Source of the DNA: Ariolimax columbianus
Taxonomy: Eukaryota; Mollusca; Gastropoda; Stylommatophora; Arionidae
DNA: 64,000 nucleotides
Direction: 5' to 3'
NCBI GenBank assembly: GCA_036924085.1
Contig: JAVGWX010000004.1
Span: forward strand, 81,174,941-81,238,940
Below the pieces are notes generated by a model that searched no databases, was not told the DNA's origin, and saw only the letters and a program-made list of their open reading frames with translations. Position numbers and translations under genes: made by a program. This document shows, one piece after another, positions 9,699 to 21,155 of the stretch (the stretch's first letter is position 1; each line of letters opens with the position of its first letter).

Positions 9699-10096
9699 AG
9701 TTGATTAAAATTAAATTTAATCAAAATTTTAAAGATGAGTATGGTCAGATACCGCACAGAGACGAGAACACAAACGAAACCTACTTTACGACCAATAGAC
9801 CTTCATCAGAGACAACAATTAACAATATTGCTGAACTAGTAAATCTTATACTAATAAGTCGCGATGTAAGATACTATATCAGATAAGTAGACAATTTTTT
9901 CCTTATATGTTAACATCCCCCATTCATGTATTCATCCATTCTTCTATGATTTGCTAGTTCAGCAATGTTGTTATTTATTGTCCCTGATGAAAGCCTATTG
10001 GTCGTAACGTCGGTTTCGTTTGTGTTCTCGTCTCGGTTCGGTATCTAACCATACCCATTTTTTTAAAATCTTCATTAAATTTAATTTTAATCAACT
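9699..10096. mobile_element. foldback / MITE-like element with ~147-bp inverted arms
   Basis: The left arm (9699-9845) begins AGTTGATTAAAATTAAATTT. The right arm (9949-10096), read in reverse complement, begins identically and stays similar to the end, including GAGACGAGAACACAAACGAA, ACGACCAATAG and ATTGCTGAACTAG. I judge the arms ~85-90% identical by eye. The spacer is ~105 bp and AT-rich. No clear target-site duplication and no transposase are seen. A transcript would fold into a long hairpin. Confidence 0.85.
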
Positions 10097-10352
10097 CTTT
10101 CTTATTTAAGTTTTACCCCAAATAGAAATAGCAGCATTGACGCAGCCAAACTTTAAACATCAGTACGTTGTGCAAGTTATGAAAATTAATATGATCCACT
10201 ACGGTCAGAAGACTTGGAACAATACGAAAGAAAAAGTACTAAGTGGAACCATCTTTGTGCAGCCTGATGTTCAGATTTCTGTGCAATCAGTGCCATGAGA
10301 CATAACATTAAGACAATGCTCAAATTATACAGGAGAGAATTGGCCATAGTGT

Positions 10353-10440
10353 AGACCACTGATCCCCAACCGTCGATTGTCGGACCGCTGACGGTCCACA
10401 GAAATTACTTTCTGGTCCGCGGAAAAAGACTTTGCTGGTG
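10353..10440 (+). mobile_element. possible hAT-type terminal sequence
   Basis: CCACTGATCCCCAACCGTCG, followed by GGACCG and GGTCCGCGGAAAAAG, resembles the terminal sequence of many animal hAT elements (CAGTGGTCCCCAACC..., then GGACCG repeats). No transposase and no second terminus are recognised, so this is a tentative call. Confidence 0.35.
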
Positions 10441-10584
10441 AGCCCCTTATCTATTTACTGCTCGAATTCTGGTTATTGCAAATGGCTATAGAATTTTTGT
10501 TCTATAATATCAGCTTCAACAACTAATAGACAAAATGCAATATAAATAATGGGATTTTTGTTCTGTCTGAGCCAGTCAGCGAAA

Positions 10585-11625
10585 AATTTTTGATATTTTC
10601 ACTTGTCCACGACAATTTTTTTCCTATTTTCACCCGTCCAGGAACAATTTTTCATATTTTCGGCGGTCCAGGAATAATTTTTCCTATTTTCACCGGCCCA
10701 GGAATAATTTTTCTTATTTTCACCGGTCCGGAAATAATTTTTTATTATTTTCACCGGTCCAGGAATAATTTTTTCATTTTTTTATCGGTCCAGGACCAAT
10801 TTTTTCTATTTTAACCGGTCCAGGAACAATTTTTCCTATTTTCACCAGTCCAGGAACAATTTTTCCTATTATTTTCACCGGTCCAGGAACAATTTCCTTT
10901 TATTTTCACCGATCCAGGAACAATTTTTACTATTTTCACAGGTCCGCGTACAATTGTATCTATTTTCACCGGTCCAGGAACAATTTTTCCTATTATTTTC
11001 ACCAGTCCAGGAACAATTTTTTTCCTATTTTCACCGGTTCAGGAACAATTTTCCTATTTTCACCGGTCCAGAAACAATTGTTTCTATTTTTACCGGTCCA
11101 GGAATAATATTTCCTAATTTCACCGGTCTAGATACAATTTTTCCTATTTTCACCGGTCCAGGAATAATTTTTCCTATTTTCACCGGTCCAAAAACAATAT
11201 TTCCTATTTTCTTCAGACCAGGAACAATTTTTACTATTTTCACCGATCCGCATACAATTGTTTCTATTTTCACCGGTCCAGGAACAATTGTTTTTATTTT
11301 TACCGGTATGCGTACAATTGTTTCCATTTTCACCAGTCCAGGAACAATTTTTCCTATTTTCACCGGTCCAGGAACAATTTTTCCTATTTTCACCGGTCCA
11401 GGAACAATTTTTCCTATTTTCACTGGCCCAGGAACAATTTTTCCTATTTTCATCGGTCCAGGAACAATTTTTCCTATTTTCACTGGCCCAGGAACAATTT
11501 TTCCTATTTTCACCGGTCCGTGTACAATTGTTTCTATTTTCGCCAGTCCAGGAACAATTTTCCATATTTTCAATGGTCCGCGTACAATTGTTTCTATTTT
11601 TACCGGCCCGCGAACAATTTTGTAT
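10585..11625. repeat. 30-bp minisatellite, ~34 units
   Basis: The unit is TTTTCACCGGTCCAGGAACA plus ATTTTTCCTA, with CGTACAATTG variants. The period is a multiple of three, so frames stay open on both strands and yield artificial decapeptide repeats such as GPGTIFPIFT (plus strand). These are not genes: no initiation context, flanking domains or codon bias are seen. Confidence 0.95.
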
Positions 11626-11872
11626 GAGTTAATGGCTGCCATACCAAGACTCATTTTGTTAGAGGACTTTCAGTAAATAACCTCAGCTATGCAGAGGACA
11701 GTTATGGTGAATGAAAGTGATGGAAAATTACATTAATTGGTGATTCAAAAACAGGACAAAAGTGATCTACAGCGAAACCCCACCTCCTCCCTCTGACAAC
11801 TCGGGATTTGTCCAACTTTTTCGAATAAAATTCGAATCGGCATTGGTACGCTTGCTTAGAATTCGAACTGTG

Positions 11873-12235
11873 TAGAGGTGGAGGATCAGAATGTGAAGGA
11901 GTTGGTGGAAGACCCCAGGAACTGGCTGATCACTGAAGAACTCCAAAAATTTCACACAAAAAAAGGAGCAGAAAGAAATGACTGTGGAACTTTCTTCTTC
12001 AGAGTAAGAAATGAATAAGGGGAGCATTTCTACTACAGAAATTAGGGAACTGTTTTACTATTGGGAGAGAATGCAGGGTCTAGTGGACAAATGGTATCCC
12101 AACATTGCAGAAGCCAACAGGAGCATTAACTGTGTTCAATGATAATGATGTTGACCATCTAGGATAATATTTTGATAAATAGTCGAAATCAGGCACCCTG
12201 GGACAGATCGTGAAGTTAAGAATAAATATATTTTC
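11873..12235 (+). pseudogene. pogo/Tigger-like transposase C-terminal remnant
   Basis: Broken frames read 'VEDQNVKELVEDPRNWLITE', 'ELQKFH', then 'ISTTEIRELFYYWERMQ', 'LVDKWYPNIAEANRSINC' and finally a degenerate 'ILINSRNQAPWDR'. This order (acidic TTEEL segment, then EI...W...Q.FVEK.HP, then a short R-K-Q end) is the C-terminal tail after the DDE domain of pogo/Tigger transposases in the Tc1/mariner superfamily. Stops and frameshifts are present, and neither the DNA-binding nor the DDE domain is visible nearby. Confidence 0.65.
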
Positions 12236-13009
12236 ATTGATTCTACTTTTTCTTTGTTTGATAATTCTTATGTTTGATTTTATGCATTCAATTTGATTAA
12301 ATAAACAATCATCCCGGGATCTGGAACTAATTAATCTAATTTGTATTATCTATTTGTTGGAGAATTAATTAAACGGTCGTTCAGATTGTAACTGGAACAG
12401 TGTCTTGGAACGAACTGTGTACTAGTAGGGAGGTTCGATAGTATATCAATTGCACATTTACACCGTAGAAATTAAAACCATTAGAATTAGAAAAGTAGAA
12501 AAAGATATAATCTATAGATCAGAACACGGGGAGGGAGGTCTATAGATGTATGGCAAGCCCCATTCCAAATGACAGCATAAATCAACACTCAAGAAAGGAT
12601 CAGAGCACCATTTTACGGCAGAGAATCCAAAACATCCCAAGCACCTGAATAGAATCCAACCACAACAGACGACTGAGCGTAAGCTCTGTACGCATCCATA
12701 TGAAACCGTTGATCATCATCCTTGGAGTACTCAGAGCTCAACGATGTTAGGAAAATGATTCTTCCTTCGAGACCAGATAAATTGAACGCTTTGTATGGCA
12801 CTAGACAAAAACTGATACAGATCTCCAAAATTGGATCTGCCCACATGCAGATGCTATTACATGGCATTGGGCCGAAGGACAAGACCTCAGACACGGCTGG
12901 ATCCGTAATGACAACAACAACAACATAGATAAAAATAATGATCAACTTCTGAAAAGTATCCTACAGACTTTGTTTTATTACAAGTAAAACAGGTCAGTTC
13001 TTGCACCTT
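12236..13009. other. unassigned interval
   Basis: The first part is AT-rich. The segment 12600-12930 ends in an (AAC)n run and could be an unclassified retroposed repeat, but I find no second copy in this window. Confidence 0.4.
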
Positions 13010-13440
13010 CTTCACGTCGAAGATTGGCTGCAATAGATATCTAACGGTCTCTTTTCTTTATGGTTTTCCCCTGTCCATTAGTAGGTGTGCTTCTCTCATG
13101 GATAGCGTTGTTTACCTTTTTATCTTCCATGATTCTTTTCAGCAAAGTGTTCTTGTTTTCAATGTGACCAAAATACCTTAACTGTTGGGCTCTGAATTTG
13201 TCCAGCAATTATTGTTGCCTCAGTAATCTCTAAAAGAATTCCTGACTTGTTTTCTTGTTTTTCCCAGGAGAAGCACTTCATTCTTTTATATGAACAGATT
13301 TCACTGGCAGCAATTCTTGTCCCCAATTCGTGTTGTCCCTTTTTCTACATCAAACATAGAAACAAAAGTAAGTAGCATGTCCTTTGCAAAACGTCGCTTC
13401 TTACAACTGTCAACCTATTTGGCTGTTATAAGTTTCTTGG
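13010..13440 (-). pseudogene. LINE 3'-end fragments
   Basis: On the minus strand a broken frame reads 'QSPTVKVFWSH' (normally KLKYFGHI), followed by a degenerate basic segment, as in the C-terminus of LINE RTs. The adjacent 13370-13400 carries ACGTTTTGCAAAGGACATGC, the 'ATFYKGHAT' end also found in the fragments at 15.3, 28.5 and 47.6 kb. At least two partial 3' ends appear to be juxtaposed. Confidence 0.6.
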
Positions 13441-13464
13441 CAAGTGCGCAGTACAATAGGCTGC

Positions 13465-13585
13465 CATTACTTTCCATACCTGGAGAGCGAACAAATCCGT
13501 GTCGGCCAAACGAGCGTGAATCGAACCGGGTACTTTGGGATTGTGAAACGGGCTCTTCACTCCTAGGCCACGCATCCTCCCTAAG
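13465..13585 (-). mobile_element. tRNA-derived SINE head (family J)
   Basis: The minus strand has GCGTGGCCTAGGAGTGAAG (box A-like) and, ~40 bp further on, CCGGTTCGATTCACGCT (box B). These spaced pol III promoter boxes are typical of tRNA-derived SINEs. The body beyond the head is not matched elsewhere in the window. Confidence 0.6.
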
Positions 13586-13699
13586 TTAAGACGAGCAAAC
13601 ATTTATATGTATATATTTGGCCATTCTTATTCTCTTTCTTCTTGCCATTCCGCATCTCACACTTCTAGCAGAATTTCTTTACTTGACCGTCCCTTTCAA

Positions 13700-13910
13700 T
13701 CGACAGCCTAGATTATGAGTCTACTCTGCTAATTATAATAGTTGTCATTTTTTCAAAGCTAATGTCTAATCAATACGCCTGACTTTTGTTCTTCACTCTA
13801 GTCACCAATTCTCGCAGTTCGTCTTCGCTTTCAGACAGCAAAACTGTGTCATTCACATTTCTGAGATTATTTATTGATACTCCGCGATAATGAGTACTGG
13901 TATTCTCTTT
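13700..13910 (-). pseudogene. LINE RT palm fragment
   Basis: The minus strand encodes 'GVSINNLRNVNDTVLLSESE' followed by 'DELRELVTRVKNKSQAY'. This is the region around RT motif C; the usual LRYADDTVLL has become LRNVNDTVLL, so the catalytic YADD is lost. A stop follows SQAY. Confidence 0.75.
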
Positions 13911-14114
13911 ATCTTTCGAAAAAGTATAAAAAACGGAAAATGATAAATGTGAAATAGAAGTGAGAAAGAGAATTTAAATTTAAAGTTTAAAATCTGTCTG
14001 ATTAGGTTTTATGTATACTTGTTATTACTGTATTTTTACAGGGAACAAATATTTGGAAAAGTGAATTGATGTCATTGAATTGTAAATATATATATATAAT
14101 ACACACACACACGA

Positions 14115-14735
14115 AATTAACTAACAGCAATTTCATTAAAAAGAGATTCACAAGAGTACGAACCAGAAATTTGTTGTCTAATTTTTCAACATAGTCACGG
14201 TGGCTGGCAACACACTTTGTCCACCAGCATGTGAGTGCCGTCTAGAAATAAGTATTTTGATGTGACCTTTAACCAATTTTGTATCTCCTCCATTACCTCG
14301 CTGTCAGTTGTCTTGGAACCCTTGGAACCCTTCTGCTGCACAATTTCCTATTACCGAAGTCATCATGGATAATTTTGTCAGCAGCGCCGTGACTCATGTT
14401 GTAAACTACGGCTCTTCCATCACTAGTCACTCGCCTGACTAGCTGGTTGATCTACTGTTTCATTGTGTCGGTTTCCACGCTCGCTGGTCTAGCACTCCGT
14501 GGTTCTTCAACTACGTTTTGTCTCCCGTTCTGAAATGTTTACGCGTTCATACACTCTGCTCTGACTAACACATCTGTCGCCATACTGAACCTTCCTTCTA
14601 CTGTAGATTTCAAAAGGTTTCAGACCCTCTGACTTAGAAAAAAAAATAAATGCTTCGTTGTTATTCCACAGAGCAAGTTGACAGTTTGGTGGCCATGTAG
14701 TACGCTATATTGTGCACGCGCCTACAACTCGATCG
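14115..14735 (-). pseudogene. mariner-like transposase remnant, internally deleted
   Basis: On the minus strand broken frames read 'MATDVLVRAECMNA', 'RSARPASVETDTM', 'INQLVRRVTSDGRAV', 'MSHGAADKIIHDDFGNRKLC' and 'SRRVPRVPRQLT', the N-terminal helix-turn-helix region and linker of mariner/SETMAR-type transposases. The sequence then jumps to 'FLDGTHMLVDK', which resembles the mariner C-terminus. The catalytic D,D34D core between the two is missing. Stops are frequent and terminal inverted repeats could not be defined. Confidence 0.75.
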
Positions 14736-14894
14736 TTACAATCCCTAAATACGGTATTCCTTAGTAGCCATTTAGCCATTTTGTGTCTTGAAATAGGATT
14801 GTCCATTGTGAACACTGTTCCATATATTTTATAATAAAATTAATGTTACTTAATTACCGTCCGTCGATCGCGTGTGTGTGTCTAGATGTATATT

Positions 14895-14902
<8 letters not shown>

Positions 14903-14954
<52 letters not shown>
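14903..14954. repeat. (TA)n microsatellite
   Basis: An uninterrupted TA run of about 26 units, preceded by a short GT stretch. Ile-Tyr ORFs across it are artefacts. Confidence 0.97.
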
Positions 14955-14956
<2 letters not shown>

Positions 14957-14958
<2 letters not shown>

Positions 14959-15345
14959 CCAAAACTTCCAGACAAAGAATCGAATCCTTCGAGTCAAAAT
15001 GTTACAGAAAGATCCCCAGACTACCCTGGACGGAGAAAAAGACAGATGCAGACATTCGGCAAGAGTTGAGCATAGAGGAGAACTGGTTTATCCATTCCAT
15101 TTTGGATAGAAAATGCAAATACGTTGGTCACATCAAGAGACATAACAGTCTTGAGTGAACAATGGTGGAAGGTATGGTGCCAGGTAAAAGAGGAAGGGGT
15201 AGACCAAATAGACGATGGCACAAAGCTATCCAGGAATGTATTGGTAAGACTGTGGCGGAGGCTGGAGTTTTGGCAAGGGAACGAATTTCTTTCAGACAGA
15301 ATGTGATGGGAGCGACGTTCTATAAAGGACATGCTACAAGATGAT
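14957..15345 (+). pseudogene. LINE 3' fragment (family ending ATFYKGHAT)
   Basis: The frames contain 'QRIESFESKCYRKIPRLPWT', 'KTDADIRQELSIEENWF', 'YVGHIKRHNSLE' and, after a frame change, 'VPGKRGRGRPNRRWHKAIQE', ending in 'MGATFYKGHATR'. This is the C-terminal region of a LINE RT. The same family occurs on the minus strand at 28.51-29.03 kb and 47.61-48.13 kb. Confidence 0.8.
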
Positions 15346-16390
15346 TATGATATATTTATAAGTTTTGGTTCGTCGACTTTTAAACTTAAAAGTCAGACAA
15401 GCACATTTTAAAAGGAATAATAAGTGCTTTATTGTAAGATAATTTAAGCTGCGCACATGTATTTTTGCTCCTGTAAACATTTTTGTAGCAAGCCATTCAA
15501 GGTTTTTCGTATTACATTAATGAAAAGGATATATGGATTAAGATATTACTGTAAGAAATATATTGTTATTAATTAATTTAATAAATTAAAGAAACCATTA
15601 TTTTACTTGTAATGAAAAATCTAGACTCCGCTCCTAATTTACAAATTTATTAATTACCAAATGGGGCTCGAAAGCCTAGGAAGGAAACCCATCTAAGAGA
15701 AGGAAAACTCTGATTTCAAACCATCTGAAGCCTTTCAGATAAGATACTCGTGTATCTCGTCCGGTTTTGTTAGATATGACTGTGCAACCTGTTTTCTGAT
15801 AACTCTGAAAGTTGGTCCGCGTCTACTAAACCTTACAACTGATGATGCGCGAAGGAGCAAACGCAAGAGGATACAATGCCTTATCCTAGAGCGAGGAAAG
15901 GCAACCTCAGCTGAGTGTTGTGGCAGGGAAGACCAGGCCCTTAGCCTTGGTTGGTGGCTGGTCTAGAAGTGAAGCTCCGACAGCTAAACAGATAGAGCAT
16001 TGCTCTACTTTTCCGGCAGCTTCTGCAGTTTGCCTTGTTCCAAATGTATTGGTATCACCTTTCCCTTAGAGCAAACAAGGCGGACTGAGAGAGGGACCAT
16101 ACTGCATGGGCACCATGGGCAACACGTGGTCTCTATATTTCTCCCCGAACTTTGTGCTAAAAGCACAATTACTATCGTCTGACAAGACGAAAAGATCCAA
16201 TGATGATGATGGAACATGTCATTCTATGCTTTCTGTTATGCTTTGCAACGTACTAATTATTGCATAGAGATTCGAGCGAAGACTACAAATCTGTAGTTGT
16301 ATATTTAAATATATTTGGTACATCTGAGAATGCGCATACATCAATAATTTATGAATAGCGTATTCAAGGTCATGAGGCAAAAATAGTCTT
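15346..16390. other. mostly unassigned; short element-E-like patch
   Basis: At 15690-15725 ATCTAAGAGAAGG and AAAACTCTGATTTCAAACC match the start of the central block of element E at 40.1 and 49.2 kb. The rest, including 15980-16210 with a terminal GATGATGATGG, shows nothing I can classify. Confidence 0.4.
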
Positions 16391-16394
16391 CGTT

Positions 16395-16600
16395 TATTGG
16401 ACATTAGAGCCTGTAACCGGTGAGCTCGTTGGGCCACACATGATGACATCCCAATAACCCCACGACACCCGTCTCTGTAAGCGGCCGCTGCTTGTGCCTC
16501 TAATGGTCGGAGATTGATCAATTCTATTGTGTTGTCCTTCCATCTCTTTTTGGAACGACCTCTTCGTCGTCCGCCTTGCACCTTTCCGTGCAGGATCGTA
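16395..16600 (-). pseudogene. LINE RT extreme C-terminus
   Basis: The minus strand reads 'GKVQGGRRRGRSKKRWKDN', then 'LRPLEAQAAAAYRDGCRGVI', 'MSSCVAQRAHRLQ'. This is the basic tail followed by the R.GWR.L block that ends many animal LINE RTs. No upstream RT motifs remain. Confidence 0.75.
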
Positions 16601-16607
16601 TTTGTTA

Positions 16608-16958
16608 GACCGTTAGATCTCGATATGTGGCCATACCAAGACCGTTAGATCTCGATATGTGGCCGTACCAAGACCGTTAGATCTCGATATGTGGCCGTAC
16701 CAATACCGTTAGATCTCGATATGTGGCCGTACCAATACCGTTAGATCTCGATATGTGGCCGTACCAATACCGTTAGATCTCGATATGTGGCCGTACCAAG
16801 ACCGTTAGATCTCGATATGTGGCCGTACCAAGACCGTTTTATCTCGATATGTGGCCGTACCAAGACTGTTTGATCTCGATATGTGGCCGTACCAAGACCG
16901 ATAGATCTCGATATGTGGCCGTACCAAGACCGTTAGATCTCGATATGTGGCCGTTCCA
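16608..16958. repeat. 32-bp minisatellite, ~11 units
   Basis: The unit is GACCGTTAGATCTCGATATG plus TGGCCGTACCAA. Copies are nearly identical, differing mainly by GACC/TACC and GTT/GAT substitutions. Confidence 0.97.
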
Positions 16959-17279
16959 ATCAAATTTCCTATTGACTGTTGTCAACAGGTCTTCAAAAGG
17001 CCCTTTTGATGTTCTAATTAGTTCTCGTATTTCCTCATTTGTAACTCGGTATTTGTATGTGACTAAATAATTGCTAAAAGGTATCTAATAAACACATATA
17101 ACACACTTCAGATCCCTCAACGCATATTACTTAATCCCGCCATTTTGGAGTGAAAGCAGAATCTACTAGTCTTCACCGTCCTTCCCGAGTCAGGTTTAAA
17201 GGCCAGGTCCAAACTTATTGTAAGAAATAGGAAAGTGTATTCAGCCCCGTAGAGTAGGAATAAAATTAAACACAACTAA

Positions 17280-17935
17280 GTCTGTAAATTAGAATTATCG
17301 AAAACAAAACAGAAACTATGATTATCAGTAGAACTCCTGGGCCACTCAAGATAAGTCTAAATGATTTTGCTCTTCAACAGGTCCGTGAGTTCAAGTATTT
17401 GGGCAGTATTTTTCGGTAGACGGTAGGATCGACAGGGAAATTGAAATTGTTAGAAAGCATCTGCGGTGACTTATCAGCTGTCCCCACTGCTTAGACGCCC
17501 GAGCATTAGTTGGGTAACAAAGCAACACATGATAAACAGTATGTTTATGTCGACTCTGTGCCAAACATGGCCTTTTTCCAGGACGCGCAAGAGCAGAATT
17601 TCGACTTGTGAAATGAAATGCTTGAGGAAGGTCATCGGTGTTACCAGATGAGACAGAATGCGGAACAACGATATTCGAAGTATGGTCGGTACTACGTCTT
17701 GTGTCGAATACATTTCCAGGCAGAAAATAAGCTGGTTTGGTCATCTCATGAGAATGCACCCTCATCAACTTCAACTGATGGCTTACAATGCTGGTAGATC
17801 TGGCTACAGGGCAAGGGATTGGCCGCGATATAGATGTATAGATGACATTAGAATGATTGTGCAGCGACACGGGCTCTGTCCGACGTGACGCACTTGGCGC
17901 AGTATAGACAACTTAACAAGCTCCCCACGGCGCTT
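17280..17935 (+). pseudogene. LINE reverse-transcriptase C-terminal fragment
   Basis: The start carries 'VREFKYLGSIF' (17381-17415). Later frames read 'NEMLEEGHRCYQ' and 'RNNDIRSMVGTTSCVEYISR', 'QKISWFGHLMRM', 'YRARDWPRYRCIDDIRMIVQ'. These are the ordered blocks of a LINE RT thumb and C-terminus, split over three frames. The same family appears on the minus strand at 47.27-47.60 kb and 48.35-48.52 kb. Confidence 0.8.
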
Positions 17936-18184
17936 AACGACACAAGTGGAAAGAAAACTAACTAAGTCTGTGAAAGTCTATTATTTTACGATTTGAAAAA
18001 TCTTTATGAGCAATGAATAAAAAGTATTGATTCGTTTTCTGGGAAAAGACAAGTACTACTCCATCTGCTTATATAGATATATCTGTACAAGAATGGGATC
18101 CATCACGTTAATAAAAGAAAACAAAAATGGAAGTTATGGAGAAATTGAGATTCAAAGAAAATTCTTAAATAGAGTCCTCGACAG

Positions 18185-18425
18185 TCATTTTCGTCACTTT
18201 AAAATAAACAAAGTACCTTGCTGAAAAGAATTACAAGGTGGGCGACGAAACCGCGGCAAATTCAACATCAAGGCAGACGACAGCTGGCATTTCAGTGCAT
18301 CCGACCTACCATGTAGAGATGGCACTTGAACGTAATCTGTTCTGGAATCCACAGATAAAGAGGAGGACCAAAACATAGTGACGGCAGCTTGAGACAAACA
18401 TTAAGAAAATAAAGACAATTATGAG
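18185..18425 (+). pseudogene. LINE 3'-end fragment
   Basis: A broken frame gives 'ALERNLFWNPQIKRRTKT', then 'WRQLETNIKKIK', matching the 'LxWNPQGKRKRGRPKxTWRR' end of LINE RTs. Confidence 0.65.
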
Positions 18426-19429
18426 GAAAACGTTACGAGTGACTCGGTATAGCAGAACATCGTTGGTTATGTTGAAAATCTTTGCTCAAACGGGAGGTTG
18501 GAGGTTCAATTAAATTGATAAGATCGAAGTTATTATCTTCGAAATACACGACGGGCAAACATTTTCGGGTTAAAAGTTTTCACAACACCGTTAATACTTA
18601 CTTAGTAGTGCTGATTGTTTCAGTGCGGCGTGTCTGTTCTTGCAAAGTGATGAATCCGTTTGATGACTTGCTTCAGGCGTTGCTGGCTATTAGTACTGAC
18701 AGTCTGTTTCTCGGTGACTTGTAAATTTGTTCTTTGCTTTAGTTTATAAAGTTTGTGATAGAACGTACTTTACTCAAAACGTCTTTCTATTAATATATAT
18801 ATTGTATGTTAGACTCTTGTCTTCTTGTCTGGCGTAGTAATTTTTCAGAGGTTACAATTGATGTAAACTTTCCGCCACTTCAAGAGTGTTGTTAACGAAC
18901 ATAAGAAATTCGTTTTAAAACTAATTTCTGGTTTACGTTATTTCCTTTTATGGCTACTTCTCATTATCTTGATACTATTTAAAATAAACCTTGTAGAAAC
19001 GTGATCTGCTTCTTTGATTTTTGTTCAGTGTTGCAGATTAAAACATTAGCGAAGCAAATAGATCGAAATAATATAAACTTTTGCAACTTCGAAAACGGAC
19101 AAAGCAATAATTCTGTTCGTTTATCCAAGCCCTGTTTTCCTAGAGATATGCGTGTGGTCTCTGGCTGCGGTAACCAAGTACTTTGTAGAGATGCGCGCGA
19201 TGCCAGAAATATATGCAGGAGACGTCACAGAGACTGTTCAATCAAGGCGACGCGACAGCTTTTTCAATCACCAAGTTTTGCGAATTCTGGCGGGCGCTGT
19301 TCTGATTGGCTGCGCGTTAACTACAGCAGTGTATCTCAAAGGTTCGAATTGTCGTGGCCCACTTTCATTCACGGGAAAAATAAAATGGACGACTTCGTGC
19401 ATGATTTAAACACACCAGCACCGATTCAT
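18426..19429. other. unassigned ~1 kb
   Basis: A 145-codon ORF (19001-19438) exists, but it shows no domain, has no start context and runs into the following minisatellite. I do not call a gene. Confidence 0.5.
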
Positions 19430-20212
19430 GAAGGTTGAAACACATGGACCAATTTAAAGAGATTGAAATACATGGACCATTTTAAGGAGATTGAAACACA
19501 TGGGTTAATTCAGGATGAACCATATGGACACATTTTGAATGAACTACCTGGACCAATTTAAGAGGTTGCAAATGGACAACTTTAATGAGATGTGGAGACA
19601 CATGGAACACTTTAAGGAGTTTGAAATACGTAGGCCAGTTTAAGGAGGTTGAAATACATAAAACACTTCAAGAGGTGGAAACATATGGACCACTTTATTA
19701 GAGTTGAAACACATGACCAATTTATCCGAGTTGAAACACATGAGCCACTTTATTGGAGTTGAAACGCATGGACCACTTTATTGGAGTTGAAACACATGGG
19801 CCACTTTATCGGAGTAGAAACACATGGGCCACTTTATTGGAGTAGAAACACATGGGCCACTTTATTGGAGTAGAAACACATGGGCCACTTTTTGGAGTAG
19901 AAACACATGGGCCACTTTATTGGAGTAGAAACACATGGGCCACTTTATTGGAGTAGAAACACATGGGCCACTTTATTGGAGTAGAAACACATGGGCCACT
20001 TTATTGGAGTAGAAACACATGGGCCACTTTATTGGAGTAGAAACACATGGGCCACTTTATTGGAGTAGAAACACATGGGCCACTTTATTGGAGTAGAAAC
20101 ACATGGGCCACTTTATTGGAGTAGAAACACATGGGCCACTTTATTGGAGTAGAAACACATGGGCCACTTTATTGGAGTAGAAACACATGGGCCACTTTAT
20201 TGAAACTTAAAA
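19430..20212. repeat. 28-bp minisatellite, ~27 units
   Basis: The unit is GTAGAAACACATGGGCCACT plus TTATTGGA. The left ~350 bp are diverged (TTGAAACACATGGACCA types), and 19800-20200 is nearly homogeneous, so expansion was recent on the right. Confidence 0.97.
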
Positions 20213-20690
20213 ATAGTGCCACTTGATTGAGATTAAAACACACACAACCTACTTTACGGAGGTTAAAACATGCAACTGACAACTTTATGGAGATTGAAAC
20301 ATGAAACTGACAACTTCATGGAAGTTGAATCATGAAACTGACAACTTTATGGAAGTTGAAACATACACTGACCCATTTATGGAGGTTGAATCGTACAGTG
20401 ACTACTTTATGGAGGTTGAAAAAGACAGTGACTACTTTATGGATGTTAAAACAGACAGTGACTACTTTCTGGAAGTTGAAACATACAGTGACTACGTTTT
20501 GGAGGTTGGATCGTACATAGACTACTTTATGGAGGTTGGATCGTACAGTGACTGCTTTATGGAGGTTGGATCGTACAATGACTACTTTATAGAGTTTGAA
20601 ACATACACTGACTACTTTATGGAGGTTGGAACGTATAGTAACTACTTTATGGAGATTGAAACTGCATGGACCGCTCACAATTTACATGCC
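20213..20690. repeat. 30-bp minisatellite related to the 28-bp array
   Basis: Units are of the form GGTTGAAACATACACTGACT plus ACTTTATGGA. They share GAAACA...ACTTTAT-GGA with the neighbouring 28-bp units but are two bases longer. The period of thirty keeps ORFs open on both strands (FMEVETYSDY-type repeats on plus); I regard these as non-coding. Confidence 0.93.
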
Positions 20691-21155
20691 CCGTTTAAGA
20701 CGCATTGCATAAACACATATAAATAGTAATATTAATTAGTGTTGTTGATTTGCTTTTGTTAGCACTGATTCCAATGTAAATTGATTGTGTTTTTGGAAAT
20801 GATGTTCGAAAAGTAAGTAGATATAATTAATTTAGCTGAAAACATATTGACCAAACTAAAACCTTTTTTGCAGACAATCTCGCAGACTTACTGTTGTGTA
20901 ATGCATTAAGTAGAGCAGAAATGGATATAAAGTAACGTACGTGTGGGGAGATGGTTTGTATTGGATAATATTGATCGTGAATGCCCATGGATAGGACGCA
21001 GGATGAAAATAACAAATGTGCAAACAAGTATTATCAGTTTTTTCTATTGCTTGTAATTTCATTTCGCATGAAAGCATGACGTGAAACATAATATTCTTTT
21101 AAAACTCGTGCAGAATATCTGCTCGTCAATTGAATTATACAAAAGGAAATACACA
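20691..21155. other. unassigned interval
   Basis: AT-rich sequence with no recognisable element. Confidence 0.5.

Noticed and set aside
10954..11676. Long ORFs on both strands with decapeptide repeats
   Set aside because: They are products of the 30-bp array and show no flanking coding sequence.
14843..15158. Ile-Tyr-rich ORFs
   Set aside because: They come from the (TA)n microsatellite joined to LINE debris.
16608..16958. CRISPR-like array
   Set aside because: Units are contiguous head-to-tail without spacers, as in every other array here; the context is eukaryotic.
19001..19438. 145-codon ORF with a possible hydrophobic segment
   Set aside because: No domain, no supporting context, and it ends in a minisatellite.
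20301..20726. 141-codon ORF with FMEVETYSDY-type repeats
   Set aside because: It lies in a 30-bp minisatellite that grades into a 28-bp array where the frame is lost.
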